Shown here: positions 21,111-31,630 of the stretch, one piece after another
Numbering within the stretch: the first letter of the stretch is position 1
Layout of the letters: each line of letters opens with the position of its first letter
From: Mytilus galloprovincialis
Lineage: Eukaryota; Mollusca; Bivalvia; Mytilida; Mytilidae
Direction: 5' to 3'
Assembly: GCF_965363235.1 (NCBI RefSeq)
Contig: NC_134847.1
Coordinates: 57,320,439 to 57,384,438, forward strand
DNA: 64,000 nt
Translations under genes and position numbers: made by a program
Notes under the pieces: generated by a model
The model's database searches: none
Seen by the model: the letters and a program-made list of their open reading frames with translations, nothing else
Told to the model about the DNA's origin: nothing

Positions 21111-21899
21111 GTCTCATAGATCAAGGTCACATGAAGGTCATGATGATGTGCAGGTTTCAGTATGCAGTTCACTGTGTTATGTTAAAAAATACTGGAATAT
21201 TATACGCATTGTAAACCAGCTTCAAATATACAAAAAGTCATGGACCAAGCAATGTTTAATGAATAAAATGTCACAAGCTTGTATACATAATGACACTTAA
21301 GTGTATCAAAAATGATGCCTTATCTCTCTTACTAGCTGCAGTCTTCATTGCATTTCAGACAGATATCCATACCTCTGAAGAAATGCTTTTCAAGGAAAAT
21401 TATTCTTCCTAAACCAAAATGCAATTTTAGAAATATTACAATATTTAATATCAATGAATATAGGCTTTTCAGATATATGAGGCTGATTTAGTGTAAAGAC
21501 ATCTGACGTTTGCAGCATGTCTTTTACATGTTTGTATTTTAAAACAGTATTGTCATTATCTCAAATTTTCCAAATGCAGTAATGTATATTTTTCTTGTCA
21601 TCAAAATTGATATATCTTATCACTGTGTTTGTATGGTAATACATATATGAATTGCTGTACTATCTTGTCTTTTTCTGGTTTATTGCTCATCAAGATTCAA
21701 GATTTTATTGTACACTCTGACAGTTTACACTGTTACAAGAGGCAGATATACATAATATACAGCTTGACAGAAGTGGTATAATAACAGAACAAAACTGAAA
21801 TAAACATATATACATTTCAATTTAATATAAGTCATCAAACACACCGTATCATACGGTTGTTTAACACGTGATTTAAACGATCCAAACAAATACACATAT

Positions 21900-21902
21900 C
21901 AT

Positions 21903-21945
<43 letters not shown>
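21900..21945. repeat. (TA)n microsatellite
   Basis: About 22 TA units within the 3' untranslated part of the minus-strand LINE. Confidence 0.95.
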
Positions 21946-21947
<2 letters not shown>

Positions 21948-22008
21948 TATGATTAATTGGATTATAACACACAACTTGAATTAGGTAAGTACTAAACAGT
22001 TTCTTTTA

Positions 22009-22506
22009 TCAAAAATACTTCATGATTTTTTGCAAAAATAATGCAACATTATTGAGCACTTTTATATTACAATAGTATAGCAAACCAAATAGCTTGTCCT
22101 CAGTTGGGTTAAAAAAATAGTATCTTGGTATATGTATTTTTCTAATTCTTTCAATGTTAGGGTTACAACATACTAGCAGATAATGAAATTCATTTCCTAT
22201 TACACCCATGTCACATAATGTGCATATTCTGTCCACACAAGGTATATTTAACCATCTACCGGCTTCTATAGGGAATTTTAAATTTGAACATCGCAGTTTA
22301 CTCAAGTGTACTCTGCCTTGTTTATTTAGTTTCATCAAGTAGCCTTCAAGACAGAAATCCCTTTTAAAAAATGATAAATAAAGTTCCCCTCTTGAGGCAC
22401 TTTCAGCCATACTGTGCCATTTTTGTACAAATATGTCTTGTAAGATTTGTTTAACATAATATTTTATACTATTTTTACTAAGAATTTCTTGGCTATCCCA
22501 TACATA
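22009..22506 (-). pseudogene. LINE C-terminal Cys/His domain, separated from the RT by an insertion
   Basis: It reads VWDSQEILSKNSIKYYVK through AGRWLNIPCVDRICTLC to NEFHYLLVCCNP. The C-x2-C-x9-H-x4-C pattern (CTLCDMGVIGNEFHYLLVC) parallels the CCHC-like tail at 11.5 kb. The open frame starts inside the inserted sequence at 22533, so its first residues are not LINE-derived. Confidence 0.85.
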
Positions 22507-22943
22507 GATAAGATAAGATACTTTATTTTCCAATTATGGGCCCCAAAGGGCATAAACATTACAACATCAATAATTTTTTCATAATACAATACAAACAATG
22601 AGATAAATAAAAAAAAAAAGTTAAACGAGAACTTTTTAAGTTCTTAAAGAATACGTAGATAAAGAATCTATAGTATGTTTTTTTTTTTAATACTAATGCA
22701 TTTTATTGCAAGTGTGGTTGATATAGATAACAAACAAGTAGCCCAAAAAGAAAAAAAGAAAAATAGATATCCACATATGTATAGTACACAAAAAGTTGGA
22801 TCAATTAAATATATAATAATTAGCCAAAAAGAAAGTAGAAATTAAACATGTCCATGACTCATCCTGTGTCAGCAGCAAATAGGAAAGCATTATGGTTTCC
22901 TAAAGGCAGCTGACACCAGGGGGCGATACCTTATGGGCCATAG
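22507..22943 (-). mobile_element. 5'-truncated LINE-like 3' end inserted into the larger LINE
   Basis: On the plus strand it begins AGATAAGATAAGATACTTTA then TTTTCC, i.e. on the minus strand a 3' end with a (GATAA-complement)n tail. It interrupts the host LINE between ...NDVGLSLHTF and VWDSQE. No clean target duplication could be fixed. No coding sequence recognised. Confidence 0.6.
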
Positions 22944-23259
22944 GCATGTAAAATGTGTGTAATGATAAGCCAACATCATTCAGTATAGATTTCACATTTA
23001 ATAACCGTTTTGATTGCATATTTCCTGAACAATTCATTTCATACAATAACTTATACATAATACTAGACAGTTTAGAATCATTCGAAAGTAATTTTACCCA
23101 AAAATTAAGTATACGTAATTTTACATGTATGTCTAGTGGATATCTACCTGTTTCGCCGTACACCATGAAGTTTGGCGTTGATCTTCGGACAGAGAGCACC
23201 TTCTTTAGGAATTGCAAGTGCACCGTTTCCAATATGTCTAATTTTTCATATCCCCAAAT

Positions 23260-24846
23260 TTAGCTCCCGTATAAAAGTATAGGATCAATTAAAGAATCAA
23301 ATAGCTTAAGCTGTAGATCTACTGGAATAGATATATTCCTAATCTTTCTATATAGAGCATAAAGTGCTTTTTGTCCTTGTTCTGCTAACTTCTTTTTTGT
23401 TATTACAAATTTCCCGTTTTGGTTTAAAAGCAAACCAAGATATGGGTACGACTCCACTCTTTCAATAATTGAACCATATAGTTTAAAATTATCAATCATA
23501 GCGTACTTTCTTTTGGAGAATACCATCACTTTAGTTTTTTCAACATTTACTGATAGTTTCCATATATTACAATATTGTTCAAATACATCTAAACACTTTT
23601 GCAATGCTGCTGCTGATTCAGCTAAAATTATTGTATCATCAGCATACAATAGTATAAATAACAACAAAAACGTATTTAGGTGTTCAAGAGTTTTTTGTGA
23701 TACGGTTTGGAGTCCAGATATACCATTTTCACTGAAAAAAGTCTCAAGGTCCGAGAGAAATACAGAAAATAAGAAAGGAGATAAATTTTCCCCTTGACGA
23801 ACACCAACTTCACAAGGAAAAAACCCTGATAACTCACCCCCCTTTTTGATACAAGACTTGATATTGCCATACATCTTATAAATAACTTTAAATATATTTC
23901 CCGTGATATTACAATTTATAAGTTTTTTCCAAAGTCCCACCCTCCAAACAGTATCAAATGCTTTCTTGAAATCTATGAAAGTACAGAAAAGTTTCTTATT
24001 GTTATAAAAATAGAATTCTATCAAAACATGTAGTATAAATATATTGTCATTCGTACTATATCCTTCTCTAAATCTGGCTTGTGCCTTTGGTATAGTTTCT
24101 ATCAGTTCAGCATACTTTGTCAACCTACTATTACAATGTAAGTACTGCTGTAAAAAGTTTACCAAGTGAGGACACTAATGTTATACCTCTATACGAATCT
24201 GGGTTGTTAAGATCGCCCTTGTTTTTATATATAGCAATAATTATTCCAACCGTCCAGATTTGAGGAACTACACCAGTATCCAAATCATATTAAAAATCTC
24301 TCTATACATAGGCAAAGTAGCATTAATGGTTGATTTAATATACTCATTAATGACCTTATCAAACCCAGGGGCCTTGCTGTTTTTTAAATTTTTCACAGCA
24401 TTCAAAATTTCTTCGTTTGAAACTTCACCATTGAGTATATTATTTACAAAATCATCATCACAGTTTGGCAAGATAAATTCGTCATCATCATCATCTGGAT
24501 GTTTATCAATGTTCAAATTTTTAAAATACACATACAAGTTATCGAGATCAATTTCATCTCTTTTTGAAGTAGATTTATTCAAATTATTTAAAATATTCCA
24601 GAGCTCTCGAGGTTCGCCTTCAGATGCACTGCGCAAGTCTTTCTCTGCCTTAAACTGAAAGTCATTAAAAGCCTTGCCCATTGCAATCTTATAAGCCTTA
24701 GCGCGATACTTCAAATCAGCTCGGGATTCGTCTGTTTTAGAGAGATAATGTTTTCTCTTTGACTTGTGAAATTCAGATCTCTTTTGATGACAAATTGTAT
24801 CAAACCAGGGTTGAAACACCTTGTTTTGCCTATTCGGCTGGTTATA
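23260..24846 (-). pseudogene. LINE reverse transcriptase domain, broken by two frame shifts and stops
   Basis: The first part (to 24268) holds KNLKNSKAPGFDKVINEYIK. It shifts near 24280, continues DTGVVPQIWTVGIIIAIYKN, and shifts again near 24150. The third part has FIDFKKAFDTVWR, RQGENLSPFLFSVFLSDLE and the active-site LLYADDTIILAES (YADD codons at 23646-23635), ending DPILLYGS before a TAA at 23262. Downstream IWGYEKLDILETVHLQFLKK continues in the same frame, showing the TAA is a mutation. The motifs are standard for non-LTR reverse transcriptases. Confidence 0.9.
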
Positions 24847-25965
24847 TCAAACTACCTTATCACCAAAACAATTATGCGCTGAATCAATAAATATGCTGTT
24901 AAAAAAATCTACAAAATTGTCAATATCTGATTGAAACGTGTCACTTTCAACATTTAATGTGACAAGTTTATTGAACAAATCTTCAGTCGAGAGTTTGTCC
25001 TCAACCATGTTAACAAACTGATCTTTCATCTCATTGTTCCACCGAACAGGTATATTTACCGTGTTCGGAGTAGAATCATTGTTATGCAAATCAGTAGTAA
25101 CACCTGTTGAGAATATAACATGTAACCTGCAATGAACATCTGAGTATAATGGGTCAAAGTCAATTACCTCGAATTCCGACAAAAGTGGAAACAGATCTGG
25201 CGATACAATACAATAATCAATAAGACTCGTCTGACTACTCGTAACACGACCAACCCCCTTATCTGAACCCACTCGTCCATTGCAAATAAACATGTTATTA
25301 TTTTTGCAAAAACTTAATAGCTTTGATCCAAAAGTATTACATCTACCTGTATCCTCATTAGCTCTGTCTAATGGGATATCACACAATATCAGTTTTTGGA
25401 AGCTATGAAAATAATTATCTATTACATCTGCACCATCAAAGTTCAAAATTTGTGCTAAATCATCATTAGGAAATATAAAGTCTCTACCTGTGCCGCATCT
25501 GGCATTAAAGTCACCAATAAGGATAGTATGAATATTTTCCTCTTGAAAAAAAATGAGCTCATTTTCTACTTCATCAAATGCCTCTACAGAGGAATACCTA
25601 GAGTTTTCAGGAGGTATATAGACACAACCAAGTAAAAAATTTGGTTCATGTCTTAGGTTAAATTTCAGCCAAAGAACATACTCCGAATCAGTAGACAGGA
25701 AACTTAAGTGTGATTTTAATAAATTTTTAAACACAACAACAATCCCCCCAGATTTTCTGTCAAATTTTTTGCGGTTTTTGGAAAAATATTCATACCCTTT
25801 CGGAACATTTAAGATATCTAAATCATCAGTTTTTGATTCACAAAATACACAAATATCATAAGATTTTATGAGTTCCTGAACTTCATGGTAATTAAGCTTT
25901 TTTTTAAGTCCACATACATTTAGACAAGATAATTTAATCTGAGATGACTGTCCTCTTGTGTGCCT
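24847..25965 (-). pseudogene. LINE endonuclease domain
   Basis: The frame is open upstream of the first possible start, beginning SSQIKLSCLNVCGLKKKL and going on to VFCESKTDD. Catalytic blocks of the exonuclease-endonuclease-phosphatase fold are visible: LIGDFNARCG, SLIDYCIVSPDL and the terminal YSDVHC (S-D-x-H). This domain nicks target DNA to prime reverse transcription. No in-frame ATG was seen after the upstream TAG near 25968, so the 5' end may be truncated. The reading ends at a TGA after GDKVV, and the same frame continues beyond it. Confidence 0.88.
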
Positions 25966-26150
25966 GTCCTATCCATGAATGATAACAGTTCTATCAAATA
26001 ACAAAGAACAGATCATTATTGATATCACCCTGTTGATAACAATATTTGTTATAAATTATTTTATCATGTTTATTTTTTTCATATCATGTGGATAGGCAAC
26101 TGTACATCCAAACCAATGAGAAAAAACACAAACCATATTGTCAGCTATAA

Positions 26151-28284
26151 AGGTTGCACTTTGTAAATACAGCTGTTTCTCAAAACACGCCTCTTTTGGG
26201 GAGTAATTGAATATTCATAGAAAATTGATTTTGTTTACATACTGGTTCCCAGTTATGCTCTCTGTGTTCCATATCGCAGAGACAGAACTTGGGAATGTTA
26301 CCAGTAAATAAACACGTGCATATTGTTTACATTGAAATCTGTGGTAACCTTTCATTCGAGGTAGGGGTCGTTAAAAAAATTAGTGTAAGTTTAAACTCTG
26401 AGAAGTTCAGGGCATATAAACGTTGAAAATATGCCGCACAGCCCTATATTTTGACCTTTGAAAAAAATTGTGGTGCATATGAACTTTTAATTCTAGGATA
26501 AGATTTTTTTCAAAACTTCATAGTAAAAGTGGTACAGTTTTAGCCGTAAAAGGAGTTCCTATGGGAAATTGCATTGTCAATATTTACAGAAATGCAACCT
26601 ATATAGGGTGAAAAAGGGGAACATTCAGAATTTAACCAAATTTGCTTTATTTCACAGATGTTAAAGAAATTAACTGAAATAAGAAGTTTTATAAATATTT
26701 AATGAAGATTGATAGAATCCTGGGCCTTAAATATGATGACTCAGCATAAATTCACAGGTCACAGTATGCATAGTTTACTGAAAGTCCTGGATACAAAATT
26801 AAATCATAATATTTGCATATTTGTAAGTTAAATTGTTAAGAAGTGCTTATATTTACTCTTCGCAGTCATTGAAACTCATAGATCCTTCCTGAATATTATT
26901 TATGGGGTATTTGTGTCCTTTCGATAACCCAAAAGTAAGCCGCAACACCTAAGTCTGCTTTTTTGTCACCACGGCATAATAAATACAAGCTAGAAAAACA
27001 AAAATATCTCAAGAAAACTTACAATAGTGTGTTCTATCCTGAATATGTAATAAATATTCCAAATTGCTAGAAACAGCAGAATGATTTAGGAAATTTGAGG
27101 CCCCAGGGGCAAAATACATAGAAAATTGCCTACCCCCTGGGTCATAAAAACAAATAATTTAACTTGTAAATGCTATGATTTTATGGTTTTAAAGTTCTTG
27201 ATATAGAAAACAATAACTATGCTTGGAAGTTATGCAAAAATCAGATGTTTGCAGTCATCTCTACAACATTTTAAGTGAATTTATATCTCAGACTGGTATC
27301 TGCATACATACAACTATTGCAAATATGGCTTTGTTTGAACACTTCTAGTATATATAGTAGCTAAATTGTGTCAGATATATGGTTACAGATGATACTGTTG
27401 TGACAAGAATTCTAAATTGACCATTTGAGGCAGAAAATGTGTTCTTTAATTGACAAATAGGCATACAGTAAGATGTGGACTGGAGATAGAGGCTGGATTG
27501 GATACTTTATATAATCTTGAATGTTGTAATGATTGACTGCTAAACATTACATTGATGATATTCTGATATGCTTTCAATATGTTATCAAACCATTTTTAAA
27601 CAGGTTCTAGGCATTTTTTATCAGAAAATATGCAAATAGGGTAAGCTGGCAATAATTAAAGTCTTGTTTTCAAATTCTTTAAAAAATTGAAACAGGGGAG
27701 GGGGTAAAAAATGTATAGTAAAAAAAAACTTAGAGTATACACAGTGATTTCTTTAAGACTTTAATTCTGATAAATGAGTATTAATGTGAGAAAAACTGAT
27801 TTTAGAGAGTTTTCTATTTGAATAAATGTCTGTACAGGTTGCACTTTGTAAATACAGCTGTTTCTCAAAACACGCCTCTTTTGGGGAGTAATTGAATATT
27901 CATAGAAAATTGATTTTGTTTACATACTGGTTCCCAATTATGCTCTCTGTGTTCCATATCGCAGAGACAGAACTTGGGAATGTTACCAGTAAATAAACAC
28001 GTGCATATTGTTTACATTGAAATCTGTGGTAACCTTTCATTCGAGGTAGGGGTCGTTAAAAAAATTAGTGTAAGTTTAAACTCTGAGAAGTTCAGGGCAT
28101 ATAAACGTTGAAAATATGCCGCACAGCCCTATATTTTGACCTTTGAAAAAAATTGTGGTGCATATGAACTTTTAATTCTAGGATAAGATTTTTTTCAAAA
28201 CTTCATAGTAAAAGTGGTACAGTTTTAGCCGTAAAAGGAGTTCCTATGGGAAATTGCATTGTCAATATTTACAGAAATGCAACC
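26151..28284. mobile_element. LTR-like non-coding element: 449-bp terminal direct repeats around 1236 bp
   Basis: Direct repeats at 26151-26599 and 27836-28284 are each 449 bp and differ, by eye, only at one base (CCCAGTTATG against CCCAATTATG). Each begins AGGTTGCACTTTGTAAATA and ends TTTACAGAAATGCAACC, an inverted pair. TATAA lies immediately outside (26146-26150 and 28285-28289). Joining the outer flanks recreates a family E repeat seen elsewhere at 40230-40310 (AGCTATAAAAGTCC when reversed), showing this block was inserted as one unit. No open frame, no TG...CA ends, and no evident primer-binding site or polypurine tract, so it is non-autonomous and its class is unclear. Confidence 0.8.
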
Positions 28285-28700
28285 TATAAGACCCGGATAT
28301 GTAAAATATAAATAATTGATAATAAATAAAGCTAACAGTCTGATTATAACAAAACATTTTTTTTTTTTAAAAACAAATGGACAGACATAGTCAACGACAA
28401 CCACTGAACTACAGGCCCTGACTTGAAACAGGCACATTCAGAATGGGGCAGTCCTAAACAGGTTTGAAGGCGCTTACTCTCCTCTAATCTAGGACATTGT
28501 TGTAACATTACAATTTAAGAACAAACTGTAAAAAATAGGGCTTAACTCCTTAGATCGATACAAAGCAGAAAAACATCTATCAAAAACCGAGACTGGATTT
28601 GGCAGGGTATTATTTATACATCCCTCACAACAAAAAAAAACACAAAGTACAGATCTGAGCAAACTTGCAGTTACTGACAACTAATTCAAAGCAATAAACA
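28285..28700 (+). repeat. Family E dispersed repeat, right part of the copy split by the LTR-like element
   Basis: It contains GACAACCACTGAACTACAGG, GACTTGAAACAGGCACATTC, GGGCTTAACTCCTTAGATCG and TAAGAACAAACTGTA. The reverse complement of 39885-40310 carries the same order of phrases. The left part ends TTGTCAGC at 26145. I recognise the family from bivalve genomes. Open frames on the minus strand here are repeat. Confidence 0.75.
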
Positions 28701-29557
28701 ACTAATTCTATAACAAAAGTACTAATTGGTACACATCAAACATCAACTGGATTTAGTCTAAAGACATCATTTTATATACTGTAAGTTCGGAAATTATTGC
28801 ATGCATTTATTATTGCCATTTTGTCATTTTAAACTAAAATGGGATTTTCATTTTTTTGTGATATTGAGAAAAATCATGTTTAATTCAAAATCAAAAATCA
28901 AAATGTGAGTTTAAATATTTTTGATATATAACCGTGTTGCATTTTTCACAATAATAAAAACACCACAATAATTTCTGAATTAACAGAACTGTTAGACCGT
29001 TTGTATTTTTGTTTTATAACAAAGTTTAAAAACATTGACTCTTTTTTAGTTGAATGGGAGAAATAAATATAAGTTTATTTTTCATTTCCCCTGATGGTGA
29101 AAAAATCCTTTGGTCTTTTTTTTTTTTTGTGGCACCTATTAATGCATTTTATAATGGTTCAGCAATTATCTGTAGGTTTTGTTCTAAATTTCAAAGAGAG
29201 ATATCCAAGATAAAAAAAGATAATACTAGCAACATGTTCTTGAAGGAATCACATCATCAAATCTCAAAATGGTGTAACTTGATACATACTTTTATTATAA
29301 ATCTAATGATTGAGCTCCTTAGTAAATTCAAGTAAGATAATAACATTTACTCAGTTTCAGTAGTTATTTTTTCAAGCTCAATTTGTTTGCTCTATTTAGT
29401 ATTGAAAGATGAAATTTACATCTCATAAATTTACCCATATCACTATATTTATCTGATGGTTTTTTGTATCATTGTTGAAGGCTGTACATTTTTTTAATAA
29501 TATTTGTTTCATATTTTAATTATTTTTTTTATTTTTTTATCGATTTCAGTATAAAAA
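28701..29557. other. AT-rich non-coding sequence
   Basis: No exon or repeat is recognised. The 93-codon frame at 29054-29335 has no domain or splice context. Confidence 0.4.
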
Positions 29558-29701
29558 CAATATACGTATAGTGTCTTGAAATATGAAATTTATTTGTATT
29601 CGGCACGAAACAGGGGAAATGCTCGGTATAACCTCGCATTTCCCCCGTTTCTAAGCCTCATACAAATAATTTTCATATTTCAAGACACTATACGTATATT
29701 G
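29558..29701. repeat. 144-bp near-perfect palindrome (foldback element)
   Basis: The left arm (CAATATACGTATAGTGTCTT ... AAACAGGGGAAATGC) and the right arm (GCATTTCCCCCGTTTC ... AAGACACTATACGTATATTG) are inverted complements over about 70 bp, with only about five mismatches and one indel and no real loop. A transcript through it would form a long hairpin. It is most likely a short foldback MITE. Confidence 0.93.
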
Positions 29702-31470
29702 TCTAAATATTTGCCGTTGGATAGTTGTGACTTACTTTTCTCATCTACAATCACACCCTATCTTCTTATTAGACAGTTTCAAGATTTGTATTTTTAATGA
29801 CTGTTATACCCCCATCAATTTTAATCATTGAGTTATATATTGGCATCCTTAAACTGTAGACAATGTGGCATCAAACCACATTACAAATTGCAGGTCAATA
29901 TCAATAAAAATCATGAAAATAGCAACACAAAATAATCACTTGATCAACAAAGCTTATAAGTTAGGCAAATAAAGGTCAAATTCAGAATAAATGAAAAAAC
30001 AATTAAAAGATAAAAACTACATTAAAACAGTAGCTAGTTGTTCAAAGTGTTTTATTATAATATCACAATAAGTTGAATAGAAAGTTGTTTAAAAATTTAT
30101 ATTGAAATTGTTTTAATTATAGCATTATAAAAAATAATGTAACTTATTTAATTTGAATTCAAGATTGATGACAGGAACACATAATTGAGTCTATGAGACT
30201 TCTTGATTTCTTGAAACATCTAAAAATAAAAATAATATTAAAGTCTACTTTCATGACTTGATATAATTTAACTAAATAGAATAATGTAAAAACCTTTTTT
30301 TCTCCTTGTGAAGTGTAGAAAAAATTTAACTTCTTTTTCAGACAATATTGTTATTAAAAGGAAATAATTAAAACCCCACAAATTCATGTATTTACAAGTT
30401 CAATAATTTGATGACACTTATGTTAATTGTAGTGATTAGATAATTACATTGTAATAACTTCTGTTTTTACACCTGTCCAATACACTAGGTATTGTCTTTA
30501 TTGTATGTCACAGGATACAGGTAATTATTCAGGTAATGTTTATTGTCAAACAAACAGTGGCACCTTCTGGCTCTAATATACAAACATTGTTTAAGGTGAT
30601 AAAATTGTCCTTACAGAACATTAATTGTAACACCAGTAGACCCCTCTCAATACTCAGGTGACAAAATGTTTCCTGTCTCAATCTTTATATATAAAGGAAG
30701 TTTAAATTTAAATCATTTGTAAAAAGATTAAGAGAGACACTAAGATATTCACTAGATTATATATACAACAAAAGTTACAGTATGGTGCAGTCCATTCTTC
30801 AAGGTATTATATTTTTTTAAATCTTAGAACAATTATCAATACTTTCAAAGTTAAAACAAATAAATTTTTTTAATTTATTTAGAAAAAAAGAAAAAGAAAT
30901 ACAAAAAAGAGAGGTTAGAACATTTTGATAAAAATGATTTATATACTCAAGGACGTATAACTAACATACGTCCTTGATATACTGAAACAATACATACATT
31001 AGTTAAGTAAATACATTGATTTTTGAAATATTATTCAATATAAAAAATATTAATATTGTAACTTTTAATTGATATGTATAAATATCATGTTTTCAGTTAT
31101 TTAGGCAAAATACCTACTTTCTGGATATTCAAATTAAAAACAATTTTTAAAAAAATTTAAGACTTACATTAATAACAACAAAAGTCTGAGAAGAACATTT
31201 TAAATTAAATACTTATAAAATAATAAACTACTCTTCTTGAGTAAAGATTTTATTAAGTAGACAATAAAGACCAATCAAGAAATAATTAGTTATTATAGTA
31301 CCTGGGCACACTTTTTTAATTAATTTATTATCTAAAAACAACAGTCTGTTGACCCAAGCCTTATACCTCTATGTTTTTATTACAAAGTCCTCTAAAAGAG
31401 AAAATACTCTTGAAGTAAAGTAGGTGTTGTTTTAACTATTAAAACTGAGAAAGATTGTAAGTTTACTCAA
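29702..31470. other. Intergenic sequence upstream of DEPDC7
   Basis: AT-rich. It holds a 12-bp hairpin at 30947-30977 (TCAAGGACGTAT / ATACGTCCTTGA, 7-base loop). No exon seen on either strand. Confidence 0.45.
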
Positions 31471-31475
31471 AATGG

Positions 31476-31484
31476 TATATAAAT
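31476..31484 (+). promoter_or_regulatory. TATA box of DEPDC7
   Basis: GGTATATAAATAGG lies 91 bases before the predicted ATG (31567). A start about 30 bases downstream, near 31505, would give a 5' UTR of about 60 bases with no intervening intron needed. Confidence 0.6.
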
Positions 31485-31566
31485 AGGTGTCTTGCATTAG
31501 TCTAGACATTCAAAAATCCTTTTAACATTTTATACATAGATAATTCAAATCATTATATTGTTAACC

Positions 31567-31630
31567 ATGACTAGAACTACTGGTACAGTGTCTCTCAATG
31601 CTCCTGGCCTCATCAATTCTTCAAGGAGAG
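31567..31630 (+). CDS. DEPDC7: DEPDC7 exon 1 (coding part)
   Basis: Start context ACCATGA. It encodes MTRTTGTVSLNAPGLINSSR plus one residue, ending in phase 1 before GTAAAC. It is chosen as the main first exon because it sits close to exon 2 and has a TATA box upstream. Confidence 0.8.

Larger units (their letters stand above)
21690..25968 (-). mobile_element. Nearly full-length but broken LINE (endonuclease-RT-Cys/His tail), minus strand
   Basis: Going 5' to 3' on the minus strand: an AP-type endonuclease (25965-24850), a linker and reverse transcriptase (24846-23260), a connection region (23257-22945) and a Cys/His tail (22507-22009). The 3' end near 21690 has AAACTGTCAGAGTGTACA and CAATAAAATCTTGAATCTTGA, closely like the plus-strand LINE's 3' end at 11880-11935, so they are related families. 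Damage: an in-frame TGA at 24849-24847, a one-base loss near 24280, a second shift near 24150, a GAA-to-TAA-type stop at 23262-23260, and a 430-bp insertion (22507-22943). It lies between the TCP11L1 and DEPDC7 exons. Confidence 0.9.

Noticed and set aside
22507..22943. Target duplication of the insert inside the large LINE
   Set aside because: The flanks (CCATACAT against CCATAGGCAT) are only loosely alike, so no duplication is claimed.
23513..24658. Plus-strand frames of 94 and 132 codons
   Set aside because: They are shadows of the LINE reverse transcriptase on the minus strand.
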